Below are positions 45,327 to 58,151 of a stretch of 64,000 bases of DNA, one piece after another; positions within the stretch are counted from its first letter, which is position 1; each line of letters begins with the position of its first letter. Made by a program: the position numbers and the translations under genes. The stretch lies in NCBI RefSeq assembly GCF_019320115.1, contig NC_089584.1, positions 100,055,792-100,119,791 on the forward strand, given 5' to 3'. Below the pieces are notes generated by a model, which worked only from the letters and a program-made list of their open reading frames with translations, was not told the DNA's origin and made no database searches. The DNA comes from Miscanthus floridulus (lineage: Eukaryota > Streptophyta > Magnoliopsida > Poales > Poaceae).

Positions 45327-45425
45327 CCGTTGCCAGGCGGAGCCGCGAGAATCAAGCGCCCCCACCCCCAGAGGCAGGCAGGCGTGTACGCAGTACACAC
45401 ACACATCCCCACAAAGTCGCGAGCC

Positions 45426-48400
45426 ATGGACGCAGCGGGAGGTGCGAAAGGGAGCGATGGCGTGGAGAAGAAGGGAGAGGGGAGCGGGAGCGGGAACGGG
45501 AACGGCGGAGGCGGCGACGCCGGGAAGAAGGTGCCGTTCACGGGGCTGTTCCGGTACGCCGACGGCACGGACGTGCTGCTCATGCTCCTCGGCACCGTGG
45601 GGGCGCTGGCCAACGGCGTCTCGCAGCCCGTCATGACGGTCATCTTCGGCCAGGTCATCAACGCCTTCGGCGACGCCACCACCGACAACGTCCTCCACCG
45701 CGTCAACCAGGTGAGCCGGAGATGACTTCTCCATAACATGTACGTATGCCGGCGGCCGGAGACGGCCGTCGTTGGATCGAGGACAAATTCGGTCGCATGG
45801 CAGTCTGGTCTGATCGAGATAGAAAGCTCTGTTAAAATCTTGGCGGCGTTTGCGCTTTCGTTGCCCAGGGAGGGACAACGATGGAGGGCGTATCTTGACT
45901 TTTGGCGCAATTAGCACTCCCGTTCTGTTCTCTATTCGTCTTCTTTCTGTTTTGCTCCTTTTTATGTTCTTCATTCAATCAACCTTGAGATATATAAAAA
46001 AAACACTCCTATTATGCAATGGAATTGGCCCTTAGAAATGAAAATACTTCCTTGATACGTTATCCGTAGAAACTTAGCAGCAACGTCCAGTATCAACGCG
46101 ACGCCTCTTCCTAGATCAGTTGGTTTACGCTTCTTACGGTGGAACTTGTGCATCCGAGTATAAGTCCTCAACTTGGTACGGCTGCGGATTTATCGGCGCT
46201 ATATTTTCAGTCGTAGGCGACGTCTCCGTCGACAGCGAGGCGTCAGTAGTGACTTCGTGAATCTCGAGATCTACCGGCTTAGTCCTTTGGAGGTGCTCAT
46301 AGGAGTAGGGTTTACGTACGTGTGTTCATAAGGTTGAGTGTGAGTGCGTGTTGAGCGGCTACGTTGTACTGTGTAATTCTAAAAAAAAATCCAATTCACT
46401 AGTGCCTTATTTTCCCAGTTTCAAAGTTCGAATATTGCGCTATTCCTTCTGTCTTCTTGGAGCGTTTTTGCTTTCATTAGTTCAGTCATGCGGTAGCAAT
46501 AATTGTATAGTTTCAATATTTTTAAGTGCAAACATCGAAGGGCGAGCCTTGGCAAGGTTTGTATGGCAACTTGATCCTTTTTCTATCGAGGGAATAAAAC
46601 AGAGTCTTCAGGGTCACAAGTTTACTGTAAAAATTACAAGCCCGGAAATAATGTTTCTTGACCCTGTTCGTTTCGCTAAAATTTACTGATTCGTTGCGAG
46701 AGGAAAACACTGTTCATTTGCTGAAAAGTATCGCTGAAGTATGAATGCCTCCTCAACAACTCAACTCAACTTTTAACGACCAACTAGCCAGAATATTTTT
46801 TCCGCATTCAGTTTTTTTTCATGCAATTAGGATTTCCCCCCCTTTTCTCACATGGGAGCTGACTTTTATATGAAGATAAACTGCGTAGTCGCTTACAATG
46901 TGCTTTTCTGAAAGCGACCTTTCTGAATTAGAAACAGGAATAGATTAGCTAAATGCTCAAACCAGTAACTTGTAATAGGTTATACCAGTAGATTGCATTA
47001 TTACAACTTGTAATATAATAATAAGAGACCATGTGGAACAATTTTAATATAATGGATAACTAACCACATCCGGTAAAGGCTGGAATCTTTTCTTGATCAA
47101 AGATCCAAAACTCAGTCCAAAGAATAAGCGCGTCCAACACATTTCTTTCCCCCTTTCTGAGATGGGACACATAAGGGTCTCTTTGGCACGGCTTATGCCG
47201 GCTTCGGCTTCATCTATTTTGCGCAAATCGAGGCACTGTAGCGTGAAGCCGTTTTGTAAGCCGGGGTTAAAATAAACTAGAAGCTGAAAAAAGCCAGTTT
47301 TTTTTGCTTCACCGGCTTTGGCTTCACCGGTGAAGCCGTTTTGGATGAGCCGTGCCAAAGGGGGCTTAAATCACACTGTAAGTTTGTCCGTTGCAGTAGT
47401 ATAACTTTGCTGACAGATTGCTATCCGAATCCTGAACAAAATCATAAAAAAATGAGGTCAAACTTTCATCACTGTTCTCCATGAATTATATGTAACTTGA
47501 AGTTTACTTCAACTAGAACTCATTTCCTTGTTAGCGAGACATTATTGCATTTCTCAATTCTCACTTCGTTTCTACCTTGCTTTTTTCACAGGCAGTTCTG
47601 AACTTTGTCTACCTAGGCATTGCAACAGCGGTTGTTTCCTTTCTTCGTAAGTACTCTAAGTAGACTCTGTCAACTTTTCAATCTTCACATCCGCTTGCAC
47701 TTTGCACCTGAAGCTGACATTGCTGCTGCTAATAATTGACCATCGTTAGTATAAAACTAATCTTGCGGTCAATGCTGAGATAAGATAAGCTTAAGAAAAA
47801 GAAGCTCGCCTCATATAGCAGCTAGTGCCAATACAAGTGTTTCAACTTTTCAAACTTGCAAGCTGTTGTCATAGAGCAGAGTTCAACTTTGACTTCTGTT
47901 TTGTACTTTCAATGAAGGGTACAAAAAGCTTGTGTTCATGATAGTGGTTAGGACAGTCCCAACATGTTTGAACTTCCATGGAAAGTAATACATGAAGAAA
48001 CGTACCATAAAGACATTGCTTCATTGACAAACTGACCTAGAAAACTTGAAACAAGGGTTCTACATGCATAAGCCACGTAATAACTATATCAGTGTAAATA
48101 AGTGAAGCCACTTATTGTTTGTGCAGAGGTGTCATGTTGGACAATGACAGGAGAAAGGCAGGCAACACGCATTCGATCTCTGTACCTCAAATCTGTCTTG
48201 AGACAAGAAATAGCATTCTTTGATGTAGAAATGACAACTGGGCAGATAGTTTCAAGGATGTCTGGTGATACCGTGTTAGTTCAGGATGCCATTGGTGAGA
48301 AGGTAATAATTCCTTTCTTTGAAAGTGACGAGTGCAGAAGCAAACCTGCTATTGATCATTACCAAATTATATCAAAATGTGCACAATTTGACTTCTACAA

Positions 48401-51400
48401 ACTCTTCAGGTCGGCAAGTTTCAACAGCTTGTGGCAACCTTCATTGGCGGTTTCGTGATAGCATTCGTAAAAGGATGGCTTCTATCTCTTGTCATGTTGG
48501 CATGCATACCTCCAGTTGTCATTGCTGGTGGAGTAGTCTCAAAAATGCTTGCTAAAATATCTACCAAGGGGCAAGCATCATACGGTGATGCAGGCAATAT
48601 TGTTGAACAGACACTTGGGGCTATAAGAACTGTGAGTTCCAAAGCGCTCCTGTCAGATGAATCTCTACATTTTTCAATTTTGCATGCTCTCACTGGTTTT
48701 CTTGTGCCTACATCTGCAAAACAGGTTGTCTCCTTCAATGGGGAGAAACAGGCTATTGCATTGTATAATAAACTCATACACAAGTCATACAAGGCTGCTG
48801 TTGAAGAAGGAATTACCAATGGTTTTGGCATGGGTTCTGTTTTCTGCATATTTTTCTCAAGCTATGGTTTAGCCATATGGTATGGCGGAAAGTTGATTCT
48901 TAGCAAAGGTTACTCAGGAGGAGACGTCATCAATATCTTGTTTGCTATAATGACTGGGGCAATGTGGGTTTCTTTGAATCTGGAGAAATAAAGTCTTATG
49001 CTGATCCATGTTGCATGACTGGTGGTGTTAACTTCAATTTTTGCTGTGCAGGTCTTTAGGTAATGCAACACCCTGCATGGCAGCCTTTGCAGAAGGACAA
49101 TCTGCGGCATACAGATTGTTCACAACGATCAAGAGGAAACCAGAGATTGACCCAGAAGACCCAACTGGTAAGCAACTAGAAGACATCAAGGGTGATGTTG
49201 ACCTAAATGACGTGTACTTCAGCTACCCAGCGAGACCAGAGAAACTAATATTTGATGGGTTCTCGCTACATGTGTCTAGCGGCACTACAATGGCTATAGT
49301 TGGGGAGAGTGGAAGTGGCAAGTCAACCGTGATAAGTCTTGTAGAGAGATTCTATGATCCACAAGCTGGTGAGATTTTGATTGATGGGATTAACATCAAG
49401 AGTTTGCAGCTTGATTGGATACGAGGGAAGATTGGTCTTGTTAACCAAGAGCCATTGCTCTTTATGACATCTATCAAAGATAATATAACATATGGAAAAG
49501 AAGATGCAACAATTGAAGAGATCAAAAGAGCAGCTGAGCTTGCTAATGCAGCAAATTTCATCGATAAGTTACCCAATGTATGTCATAGATCCAATTATCA
49601 ACTTATGTACATCCTAATCTTGCTGAGCCGAGTGCTAATATTTCTCTTTTTGTCTGATACTAGGGTTATGACACGATGGTTGGCCAACGTGGTGCTCAGC
49701 TATCAGGGGGACAAAAGCAAAGGATCGCTATTGCAAGAGCAATCATCAAAAACCCCAGAATTCTTTTGTTAGACGAGGCTACTAGTGCATTGGATGTGGA
49801 GTCGGAGCGGATTGTTCAGGAGGCACTGAATAGGATCATGCTGGATAGGACAACACTTGTGGTTGCACATCGCCTAAGTACTGTGAGAAATGCTGATTGC
49901 ATATCAGTTGTTCAACAAGGGAAAATAGTTGAACAAGGTCAGGATGTCTTTCCCATTTGGCATATTGAATTTTAATTTGTTACATGCTCAAGATATTTTA
50001 ACTAACCATATCAATTTCTTGCATCAATGAGTATTCATAGGTCCCCACGATGAACTGATAATGAACCCTGATGGTGCTTATTCTCAACTTATTCGTCTCC
50101 AAGAAAGCAAAGAAGAAGAACAGAAATTAGATCATCACATGTCTGATTCAAGGTCTAAAAGTAGAAGCCTCTCACTGAAGCGATCAATAAGCAGAGGTTC
50201 AACGGGAAACAGTAGTCGGCATTCTTTGACCCTCCCCTTTAGCATGCCTGGTTCAGTTGAATTGCTTGAAGGCAATGATGCAAATTGGGAGGATGAGAAA
50301 GAGCAGGCTCGTGATGGTGAGGCCCCAAAGAAAGCTCCAATGGGACGGCTAGCTAGTCTAAACAAACCTGAGGTGCCTATTCTTTTGTTAGGATCGCTAG
50401 CTGCTGGAGTCCATGGAGTGCTTTTCCCAATGTTTGGTCTAATGATCTCCAATGCCATCAAAACATTCTATGAGCCGCCACACCAACTAAAAAAGGATGC
50501 AAGCTTTTGGGGTTTGATGTGTGTTGTGCTGGGTATTGTATCAATACTATCAATACCAGTGGAGTATTTCTTATTTGGGGTAGCCGGGGGGAAGCTTATT
50601 GAGCGTATCCGTGCCTTGTCATTTCGGAGCATTGTGCACCAAGAAGTTGCTTGGTTTGATGATCCTAAAAATTCCAGGTTGGTTACCATCCCTTTGATCA
50701 ACGTTTTGTTGTCTTTATTTCTACTTACAGGATTCCATATTTGAGGTACTAACGGTATGCTTATATCTTACAGTGGAGCACTTGGCGCAAGGTTGTCAGT
50801 TGATGCTTTGAATGTCCGACGTTTAGTGGGTGATAACTTGGCCTTGGCAGTTCAGGTCACCTCGACACTAATTGCAGGATTTGTCATTGCTTTTGTGGCA
50901 GATTGGAAGCTCACATTGATCATCCTTTGTGTGATGCCACTATCGGGTGTTCAAGGTTATGCACAAGTGAAGTTCTTGAAGGGTTTCAGTCAAGATGCCA
51001 AGGTAATCTATCAACTAGTGAAACTAAGATTTATGCATATATTTTCAAGCAACCAAGCTCATACTATCTTATAAAATTTATGACATATTATTGACTTATA
51101 CGAATTACATCAAAAATGATTTAAAGCAGGATTCACTGTAGATATTTGTTTTCTCCCAAATTTGCTAAGCGACAATGGAACGCTATTCTGCAGATACTGT
51201 ATGAAGACGCAAGTCAAGTGGCCACCGATGCAGTCAGCAGTATCAGGACTGTAGCTTCTTTTTGTGCTGAAAAAAGAGTGACGACAATTTATGAAGATAA
51301 ATGTGAAGCGTCAAAGAAACAAGGAGTCAGAACAGGAATGGTTGGAGGCCTTGGTTTTGGTTTCTCATTCTTGATGTTGTACCTAACATACGGACTTTGT

Positions 51401-52536
51401 TTCTACGTTGGAGCACAATTTGTTCGTCATAACAAATCTACTTTTGGAGATGTTTTCAAGGTTAGGAAAATGCATCGCTTCCCTTCAGCATTCCACTTCT
51501 TCCTATTGTATATTTGAGTTTGATGCATTAAGTAATGTCTGGCAGGTATTTTTTGCACTGATGTTGGCAACAATTGGAGTATCTCAAACAAGTGCATTGG
51601 CTTCTGATTCTACAAAGGCCAAGGATTCAGCCGTCTCCATATTCGCATTATTGGACAGAAAGTCCAAAATCGACTCAAGCAATGATGAAGGTTCGACGCT
51701 ACATGAGGTCAAGGGCGACATCGATTTCCAACATGTCAGCTTCAAGTATCCAAGCCGCCCAGATATTCAAATATTTAGCGACTTTACCTTGCACATTCCC
51801 TCTGGCAAGGTTAGCCTACTATCCCTCTGCAATGTCCTATCTTCCATAGTAATATAATCAACAACTTAATCCGACTTATTGCTTTATACAGACTCTTGCA
51901 CTTGTGGGAGAGAGTGGCAGTGGCAAGTCAACGGTAATCTCTTTGTTGGAACGATTCTACAACCCCGACTCTGGTACTATCTCATTGGATGGAGTAGAGA
52001 TCAAAAGCCTAAAAGTCACTTGGTTAAGGGACCAAATGGGTCTGGTGGGCCAAGAGCCTATTCTCTTCAATGACACAATCCGTGCCAACATAGCTTATGG
52101 GAAACATGGGGAGGTCACTGAGGAGGAGCTCATCAAGGTCGCAAAGGCAGCCAATGCGCATGAGTTCGTATCAAGCCTTCCCCAGGGGTATGACACCACT
52201 GTTGGAGAGAGGGGGGTTCAGCTATCTGGTGGCCAGAAGCAGCGGGTAGCCATAGCAAGGGCCATACTAAAAGATCCTAGGATTCTACTTCTTGACGAGG
52301 CAACGAGTGCCTTGGATGCTGAGTCTGAGCGCATAGTGCAGGATGCCTTGGATAATGTGATGGTTGGCAGGACAACGGTTATTGTGGCACACCGCCTCTC
52401 GACGATCAAAAGTGCTGATATTATCGCAGTTCTCAAGGATGGCGTGATAGTGGAGAAAGGAAGACATGAGGCACTGATGAATATCAAAGATGGATTCTAT
52501 GCTTCTCTAGTTGAACTTCGTTCAACCTCATCATAG
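45426..52536 (+). CDS. ABCB: ABCB (MDR/P-glycoprotein) full-size ABC transporter, 12 exons
   Basis: An ATP-driven membrane exporter. Its closest known relatives (ABCB4/11/21 type) move auxin and other organic substrates at the plasma membrane; the substrate here is an inference. Exons: 45426-45710, 47592-47646, 48127-48302, 48410-48631, 48725-48963, 49052-49577, 49664-49937, 50041-50677, 50774-51002, 51194-51460, 51546-51809, 51892-52536. All joins keep phase with GT-AG borders, giving 1272 residues, the usual length. The order is membrane domain 1, nucleotide-binding domain 1 (Walker [10 protein letters not shown] 410-418, LSGGQ 514-518, Walker B Asp 538), a Ser/Arg-rich linker, membrane domain 2, and nucleotide-binding domain 2 (Walker A 1064-1072, LSGGQ 1169-1173, Asp 1193). 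The N-terminus has a Gly-rich run. No stop or frameshift was found. Intron 1 (1.9 kb) holds MITEs. Confidence 0.95.
46669..46740. mobile_element. MITE remnant in ABCB intron 1
   Basis: CCCTGTTCGTTTCGCTAAAA followed by GCGAGAGGAAAACACTGTTC and GCTGAAAAGTATCGCTGAAG. This resembles the small hAT-like MITEs elsewhere in the window, but the ends are decayed. Confidence 0.35.
47175..47366. mobile_element. Tourist (PIF/Harbinger) MITE in ABCB intron 1
   Basis: Ends GGGTCTCTTTGGCACGGC and, inverted, AGCCCCCTTTGGCACGGC. TAA duplicated on both sides (47172-47174 and 47367-47369). The interior repeats GGCTTCACCGG in both orientations. 192 bases, intronic and harmless to splicing as far as I can see. 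Confidence 0.85.
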
Positions 52537-52842
52537 TACCTAGGTTAAGAATTTGTTCTGATTATTAGGCATTATACATACTTATACATCTTTCTTAGCT
52601 CTCCTTATTGTTTCTGTAGTTTGTGGGTAGTATGAAGTCATTGGGATTTGAAGAAGAATTCGAGAAGTTAACATTTCTTTGTAATTATCATTCACTGTAA
52701 GCATTTGGTTGAATTTTGAACAGCGGATTGCTGTGTATATATATGCAAAGAAGGCATGATTTTGTATTGTACCAATGTCATTGCTCTGTCAATATCACCA
52801 TATAGAGTCTCCACATAACTTATGATATCAAAATGATCATCT
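52537..52842 (+). other. ABCB 3' UTR and flank
   Basis: AT-rich trailer after the stop codon, without further coding. The H2 element begins at 52848. Confidence 0.6.
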
Positions 52843-52847
52843 ATTTT

Positions 52848-54645
52848 TGTCGACATAAAATTTTCGTCTCCGTGCCAAGGACACACGCAGCAAGCCGGAA
52901 GGGTCCGCTCGATGAAGCAGATCCGCCTAGCTTTAGCGCAAGGGTGGTCGATCCTGCGCAATCCTCCCGAGACGTGCCAGTCAATTTGACCCTGCAATTG
53001 ACAAGGAGAGAAAACTTATCATTAATTAAGGGCGGAACATGCCGGTGTTGCCAGACAGTCCCGAATGTGCGGCTCTGAGAGCCGATATGAGAGGAGATCG
53101 ACTAAATAGTCGATTCCAGCATATTCATAAGAATAAATCGATTAAAGCTCATGGGGTCGTATAAGAAGAATCGGTTATCATTCAGGATAAATATTATTTA
53201 AGCAAATATTAATCAATGGCAATAAGATATTAATGATGATCGGTTTATACTGAGTCAATGATTACACATAACTGAACTCCTTTTTGTATAGAGAGACAAT
53301 TCAACACCACTTAACCATTTAATAAAGATAAATCTAATGAACATGTTAGATCTCATCCATCGCCATGACCAGTGGGGCATGAGGCAGAATCATACAGGCC
53401 GTAGTAACAACAATAGACTCGACGACCCTAACTCATTACTAATATCAGTGGAGCATGAGGCAGAATCATGCAGGCCGTAATACAATAATAAGATCATGGG
53501 GCTAACATATCTTTCAACGTATCTCTACTTCAATGATCTCATAATGTGAACTGTTCGTGAAAGCGCTCGATATCGGCTAAACAGCCGATTCGAGCATAGC
53601 GCACAGTTAAGGTCATGCCTTCTCAGGAACGGATCTACCAACTAACGATCCCCACTCCACGGTGCTAACAGTGGGGTGAGAGGCAGAATCCCGCAGGCCG
53701 TGATAACGGGCCATGAAACGGTTCTTGCTAACCAATAGATCTACTCAAGATCGAACATACCTTAAGCGCACGCTATGCACGATTAAGATTGATATAAAAC
53801 AGCCGATAAAACATAACTCATCGTTTAAGGTGTAGATTAGATCAACTTTTAGATTAGCAAACGATGGGTTAAATAAGATATAAGGCCGATCCAGATCAAT
53901 CTCAATCGGGCAGAGTGATATTGCTATAATTAGATAAACGATGAAAGCAATAAGCAATATCGGTAACTTAATGAATCTACCAAAGACTGTCATTCTAAGG
54001 TAGAGCCGATAACTTGACCTTGATCTAGTTCAAACAGTGGGGTGCGAGGCAGGATCACACAGGCCATACTTGAACTAGGCAAGAGTCGATAACTAGTCTA
54101 TACCAGAGTCACAGTAGGGGTCGACTAGATCGATGCAGCCATACGAACAGAGGTATAAACCATGATGGTACTTACAGACAAACAGTGGAGGTCGACCGGA
54201 TCAATGCAGCCGTACTCGCTGAAGAACTCACCGAGATCTACTCTACTCCTACTCCTAAGGGGTGGCCGGAGCCGAAAAAAATAATTGACTTCTATTTGAT
54301 TGATTGTTGTTTTTATAATAGCCGGGGCTTAATATTTATACCCAGGACCTGTGCACGACTCCTGTCTAAGCACGACTCATCACAATTTTTGACCCTAAAG
54401 AAAACATTCCTAATTTAAGATAACTTGGACTCTAATCTTTCCCTTTCTATAGAGTCCGACATGTTTCGACCTGGCACCGAACGTAGCCTTTGTTGCTATC
54501 CGCTGGCGCTATCCGAGGAGAGTCGATTCCAATTTCTGCATCCGAATTAGCTGTTTTCGATCTGCACGCAATTTATTCCTTGGTGACATGATCCTGGGAG
54601 CTTTCAAGTCCCTGCGACTTTTTCTTCTAAATTTTGGTGTAAACA
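52848..54645 (-). repeat. H2 3' LTR (in element sense)
   Basis: 1798 bases, full length for the family. Minus-strand TATAAATATT at 54331-54340. It contains six copies of a dispersed 33-base motif. Confidence 0.9.
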
Positions 54646-54664
54646 CATGCCCTCTAATTTTGGG
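54646..54664 (-). other. H2 polypurine tract
   Basis: In minus sense CCAAAATTAGAGGGCATG lies directly before the 3' LTR. Confidence 0.6.
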
Positions 54665-55642
54665 ATAAAAGTAATTTTATTCCAAAATTATCATGTCGGC
54701 ATCCCTGATTGATCCACAGTCACGGGTAGAGAACCTTGATCTGGGGTCCACTGTTTGTCGCTGCCTGCGCCCACTCATAAGCCCATGTCTCAAAACTTTT
54801 TTACAAGAGCGTCACTGCTTCTCGGGCACTTGGATTCATCTTCCCAGGCCGGATATAAAATGCCCATCTGACTCTGGCGAGAGCAACTCAACAATTCAGC
54901 CATGCTTTGTTTTCATCTACTCTCTCGAGTGCCTCTAGTTCCGCCAGACCCTCCTTGGTCTGCCCTCTTGTTATGAAGATCTTGAGCGGCTAGAAGAATT
55001 CTTGTGCATAGGGTGATTGCGTTACTTATCCTAGCGCCTCGTTGAGCAAGAAGACCAGTCATTGCGGTTAGAAGAATTTTTGTGATATCACCTGAGTCTT
55101 CTCTCCATGCTCACAAAGTTGTTCTAGTGTTTGCGAGGGCTAGAATGTGTGATCACCTTCCCCTTGTTATTCCTCCAAACGCCCACCGGGAAAGCCTCAG
55201 GCTTCTTTCCCATAGTTCCTCAATTTATTGAGAAATCTGTTGAGCATATGTTAGGCGGGCGACTTTTCTTCCTCTCGGATATAACTTTATTGATGGGCCG
55301 ATGCGACTTGGTTCACAATGAGTTTCAGCCTTATGGAAATTCAGATTCCCTTCAATCCAAAGAAGTTCTGGTGAGTTAATCCCTGATCAATGTATCCACC
55401 CCACGATATTTTGTAATTTGGGGAAGTAATAAATTCAAGTCCGTTATCTCTTCGTTATCCGTCCCCTGAATTTCTAGAGTGCTGATCTGTTTTTGTTTCC
55501 GATTCACATCCTTGGTGAAATCGATCTTTCCGCATCCTAGGGCTATATATACGGGCCATGGTTGTGGATCTAACAACAACCCGCTTTGCCTCAAACCTTC
55601 TGCATCATTATACAGTTCCTGCTCTTCCGTAGGTTTGAGATT
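54646..55642 (+). other. H2 antisense cargo, upstream region
   Basis: TATA-like strings occur at 54854-54860 (GGATATAAAATGCC) and 55544-55551 (GGGCTATATATACGGG). The second lies 92 bases before the ATG at 55643. A possible intron (GTGAGTTAATCC at 55372 to TTCTAG near 55480) is visible. Coding sense here is not recognised. Confidence 0.4.
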
Positions 55643-56400
55643 ATGGAAAACAGCAAGATGCCTGCTGTGGAGGGCCTCGATGGATCTGTATCATCGTACC
55701 AGCGCATCCATCGTCAAGAGGGTGCATCTCGTGATGCCCTCACTGCCTCGGGGAATAGGGCCGATTTCGTTCGGCCTTTGGGCCCACTTTGTCGACAGCT
55801 TGTCGCCAGTTCCTTTGTCGTCAGAGGAGGCAGATTGACGACAACGATCTGCTTGCCTCCATCGATCGGCATGGCTAGAGCCTCGCTGAATGCCTCTCCC
55901 TCGCAGAATCGACCCTGGCCATGGTTAGATGTCGATCACCTCCCGGGGTCGATTCAGTGGAGGATAGGTTGGCCAAGGCCGAGGCCAGGATTACGGGTAA
56001 GATACATGTCATATCCTCTTCTCTCTTTCAGTTTCATCTTCAAGGCTCTGATCATCTCTCCTTTGAATCTTTTAGATCTATCTGTCCAACCGGAGAGTCT
56101 TCGATCAGCTACGGATCATGCGGCGGGATTTGTCAATGCCAGGGGCGCCATTCTGATGGTTCGCTTGCACGACATCCCGAATCGTATCAGGGAGGTCACC
56201 CTTCATAGAGTTCGTCATGGAGCCGCCATGGCGTTGGCTGCTGCCAAGCCCGTTCGGGTCATAATCTTCAGCTTCTTCCCCATGGTTTTCTAGACGCAGC
56301 GTACCCTGGGGAGCATGAGCGCTTGGTTGAGGATTTTATGAGTGTCGTCAATTCTATAGCTTTCAATACCCTGGCCGATGATATAGTAAGCAAAGTTTTT
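55643..56400 (+). pseudogene. H2 antisense cargo gene, copy 1
   Basis: The ATG at 55643 starts MENSKMPAVEGLDGSVSSYQ. Exon to 55996 (donor GG/GTAAGA), intron to 56075, second exon from 56076. The last exon reads ESLRSATDHAAGFVNARGAI, MVRLHDIPNRIREVTLHRVR, HGAAMALAAA, then after a frameshift EHERLVEDFMSVVNSIAFNT and DDIVSKVF. The exon before it contains, in a second frame, QIDDNDLLASIDRHG, which resembles G2 gag. Family unknown. Broken by a shift and stops. Confidence 0.5.
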
Positions 56401-56560
56401 TCTATCCTGTAGTTTGTAATAGGCGACATTTGGCAAACAACTTCTTCGCCTTGAGTGATTCTCCTTTGCTCCGTGCTTCATACCTCGTTCGTGTTCACTT
56501 TGGGCGATATACATTGTGCTGGTCTTTTACCCTCCTAGGTTTATTTTTTTGCACTAGAAG

Positions 56561-56579
56561 CGATACCCTTCTGGTATCG
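56561..56579. other. Hairpin downstream of cargo copy 1
   Basis: CGATACC-CTTCT-GGTATCG, a perfect 7-base stem. Confidence 0.7.
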
Positions 56580-57306
56580 GCTAGCCAAGAAAATTGGTTG
56601 TCAAATATAAATCCAAACGTTATGGTAATATTCCTTCAAATATTCTCCATTCGATTGCTCTTCCGAATCCTTCTTCTCCTCCTAGTGTCTCCAAAATGTA
56701 CCAAGCGCGTAATGCCTGAGCCGATAAGGTTTCCCCTGATTAGGTGACCATACGGGCTATCTCGCCCTTTGGTCATCATAAGTATGTCTTCGAGAGTATC
56801 TCTAGATCAGCCGGAGAAGTCAATAGCCCATGGGAGCTGATGCCATTCGAATAGAAATACCGAGAGCGACCCATGAGGTCCTAGACTTGAGATCCGCATG
56901 TCAACGCGTATCTTGTGTAGAACCGATCATATTCTCCGTTGTTTACTCACGCCTCCTCCTTCGGCTAAAGAGCCGATTTGATACAGCCGATTCTAGACTT
57001 CTGATCTTAATTTATTTAAGTCTAAAAACATGGCTTTCATTAAGAGAACCCTTCGATCTTCTATCCTCGTTCATCTGGTGCCGTAATCTCTTCGTTATTA
57101 GTGAAGTGACGCTTCGCCTCCTACTAATTGTGATTGCCTTTTGTGCGTTCTGAGGCGTCCGTTCCTTCACTTTGTGTCTTCAAATACCAGCCGATGGCTT
57201 CTGCCTCGAACACATCTCCGTCTGCAACTGTTCCTTTACTCTTCTTCGCCTACCGAAAACCCTGTAGCAGTTTTTCTTCTCCTCTTCATAGATCCAATCA
57301 TTCTTT

Positions 57307-58151
57307 ATGGCCGACGAAGACAACCGACGCAAGCGCACGGCGGAGGAAATCCCAGAAGAGAATATGCCGATGAACCAGCGTCTCCGGCGCATGAGGTGAG
57401 ATCGATATTTCTTGTTTATGATGATGAATAGTTCTGACTCGACTACAGGTTTGTTGTGAATGACAGTCTCCGTCCTCTTCCTAGGGCCGGTGGGCTTTCT
57501 GACGCCGCACCTTCTTTGCTGGCCTCGTCGTTGGACTCTTCCGACTCCTACAATGGCGACGACGCTCGGCACTACCTTCATGAGTGGAGGATGGCTCAGA
57601 ACCATTACTCCGAGGCGACTTGGGAGATCGGCCAACAGAGATTCGCCTCGAGGTTTCCTAGGCCGCTCTTCATGCGGCCGAGGAAGAGGCTAACGCCGCT
57701 CGAGCGCGGTTAATTGAATTGGATGCTGCGGTGGTAGGTAAGATGAGCCTCAGGGACGCCCTTATTCTGATCTCAGTTATTTTTATCTTGATAACTCTTC
57801 CTCTTCTGTGATCATCAACCCTGACAGCGCAGTTGGAGTCTCTCCAACTGGCAGCGAACGTGGCTGTGAACGTCGTCAATGCCCAGGGTTCCTCTATCGG
57901 TGCTCGTCTCCAAGACATCCTGGCCCATGTTTGGGAAATCGCCCTCCACAACGTTTGCCACGGTGCAATCAGTGGCGCTGACCGCGGCGCAGGATCAGAC
58001 AGGACACGAGCTTCACGCCATGGAGACTAGCTTCTCAGTAGGCGATGGCCCTGAGGAGCACGAGGACCTGCTGGAAGAGTTCATCGTGGTAGCGGAGGCC
58101 ATAGTGGACATCACATCTGCTCAAGATGTAGTAAACAAAGTCTTTGATTAG
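57307..58151 (+). pseudogene. H2 antisense cargo gene, copy 2
   Basis: Exons 57307-57395, 57449-57737 and 57828-58151, GT-AG borders in phase. It starts MADEDNRRKRTAEEIPEENM. A frameshift in exon 2 precedes ALHAAEEEANAARARLIELD (coiled coil). The last exon reads AQLESLQLAANVAVNVVNAQ, GARLQDILAHVWEIALHNVC, HGA, then shifts to HELHAMETSFSVGDGPEEHE and DLLEEFIVVAEAIVDITSAQ. It is colinear with copy 1, with the same intron phase before the last exon. Confidence 0.55.

Noticed and set aside
45105..45974. Long minus-strand open frames over the ABCB first exon and its upstream region
   Set aside because: They overlap a well-supported exon in GC-rich DNA, have odd composition and match no family. 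Shadow frames.
54693..54938. 81-codon plus-strand frame as an independent gene
   Set aside because: It spans a TATA-like string and has no recognisable domain; treated as upstream part of the H2 cargo.
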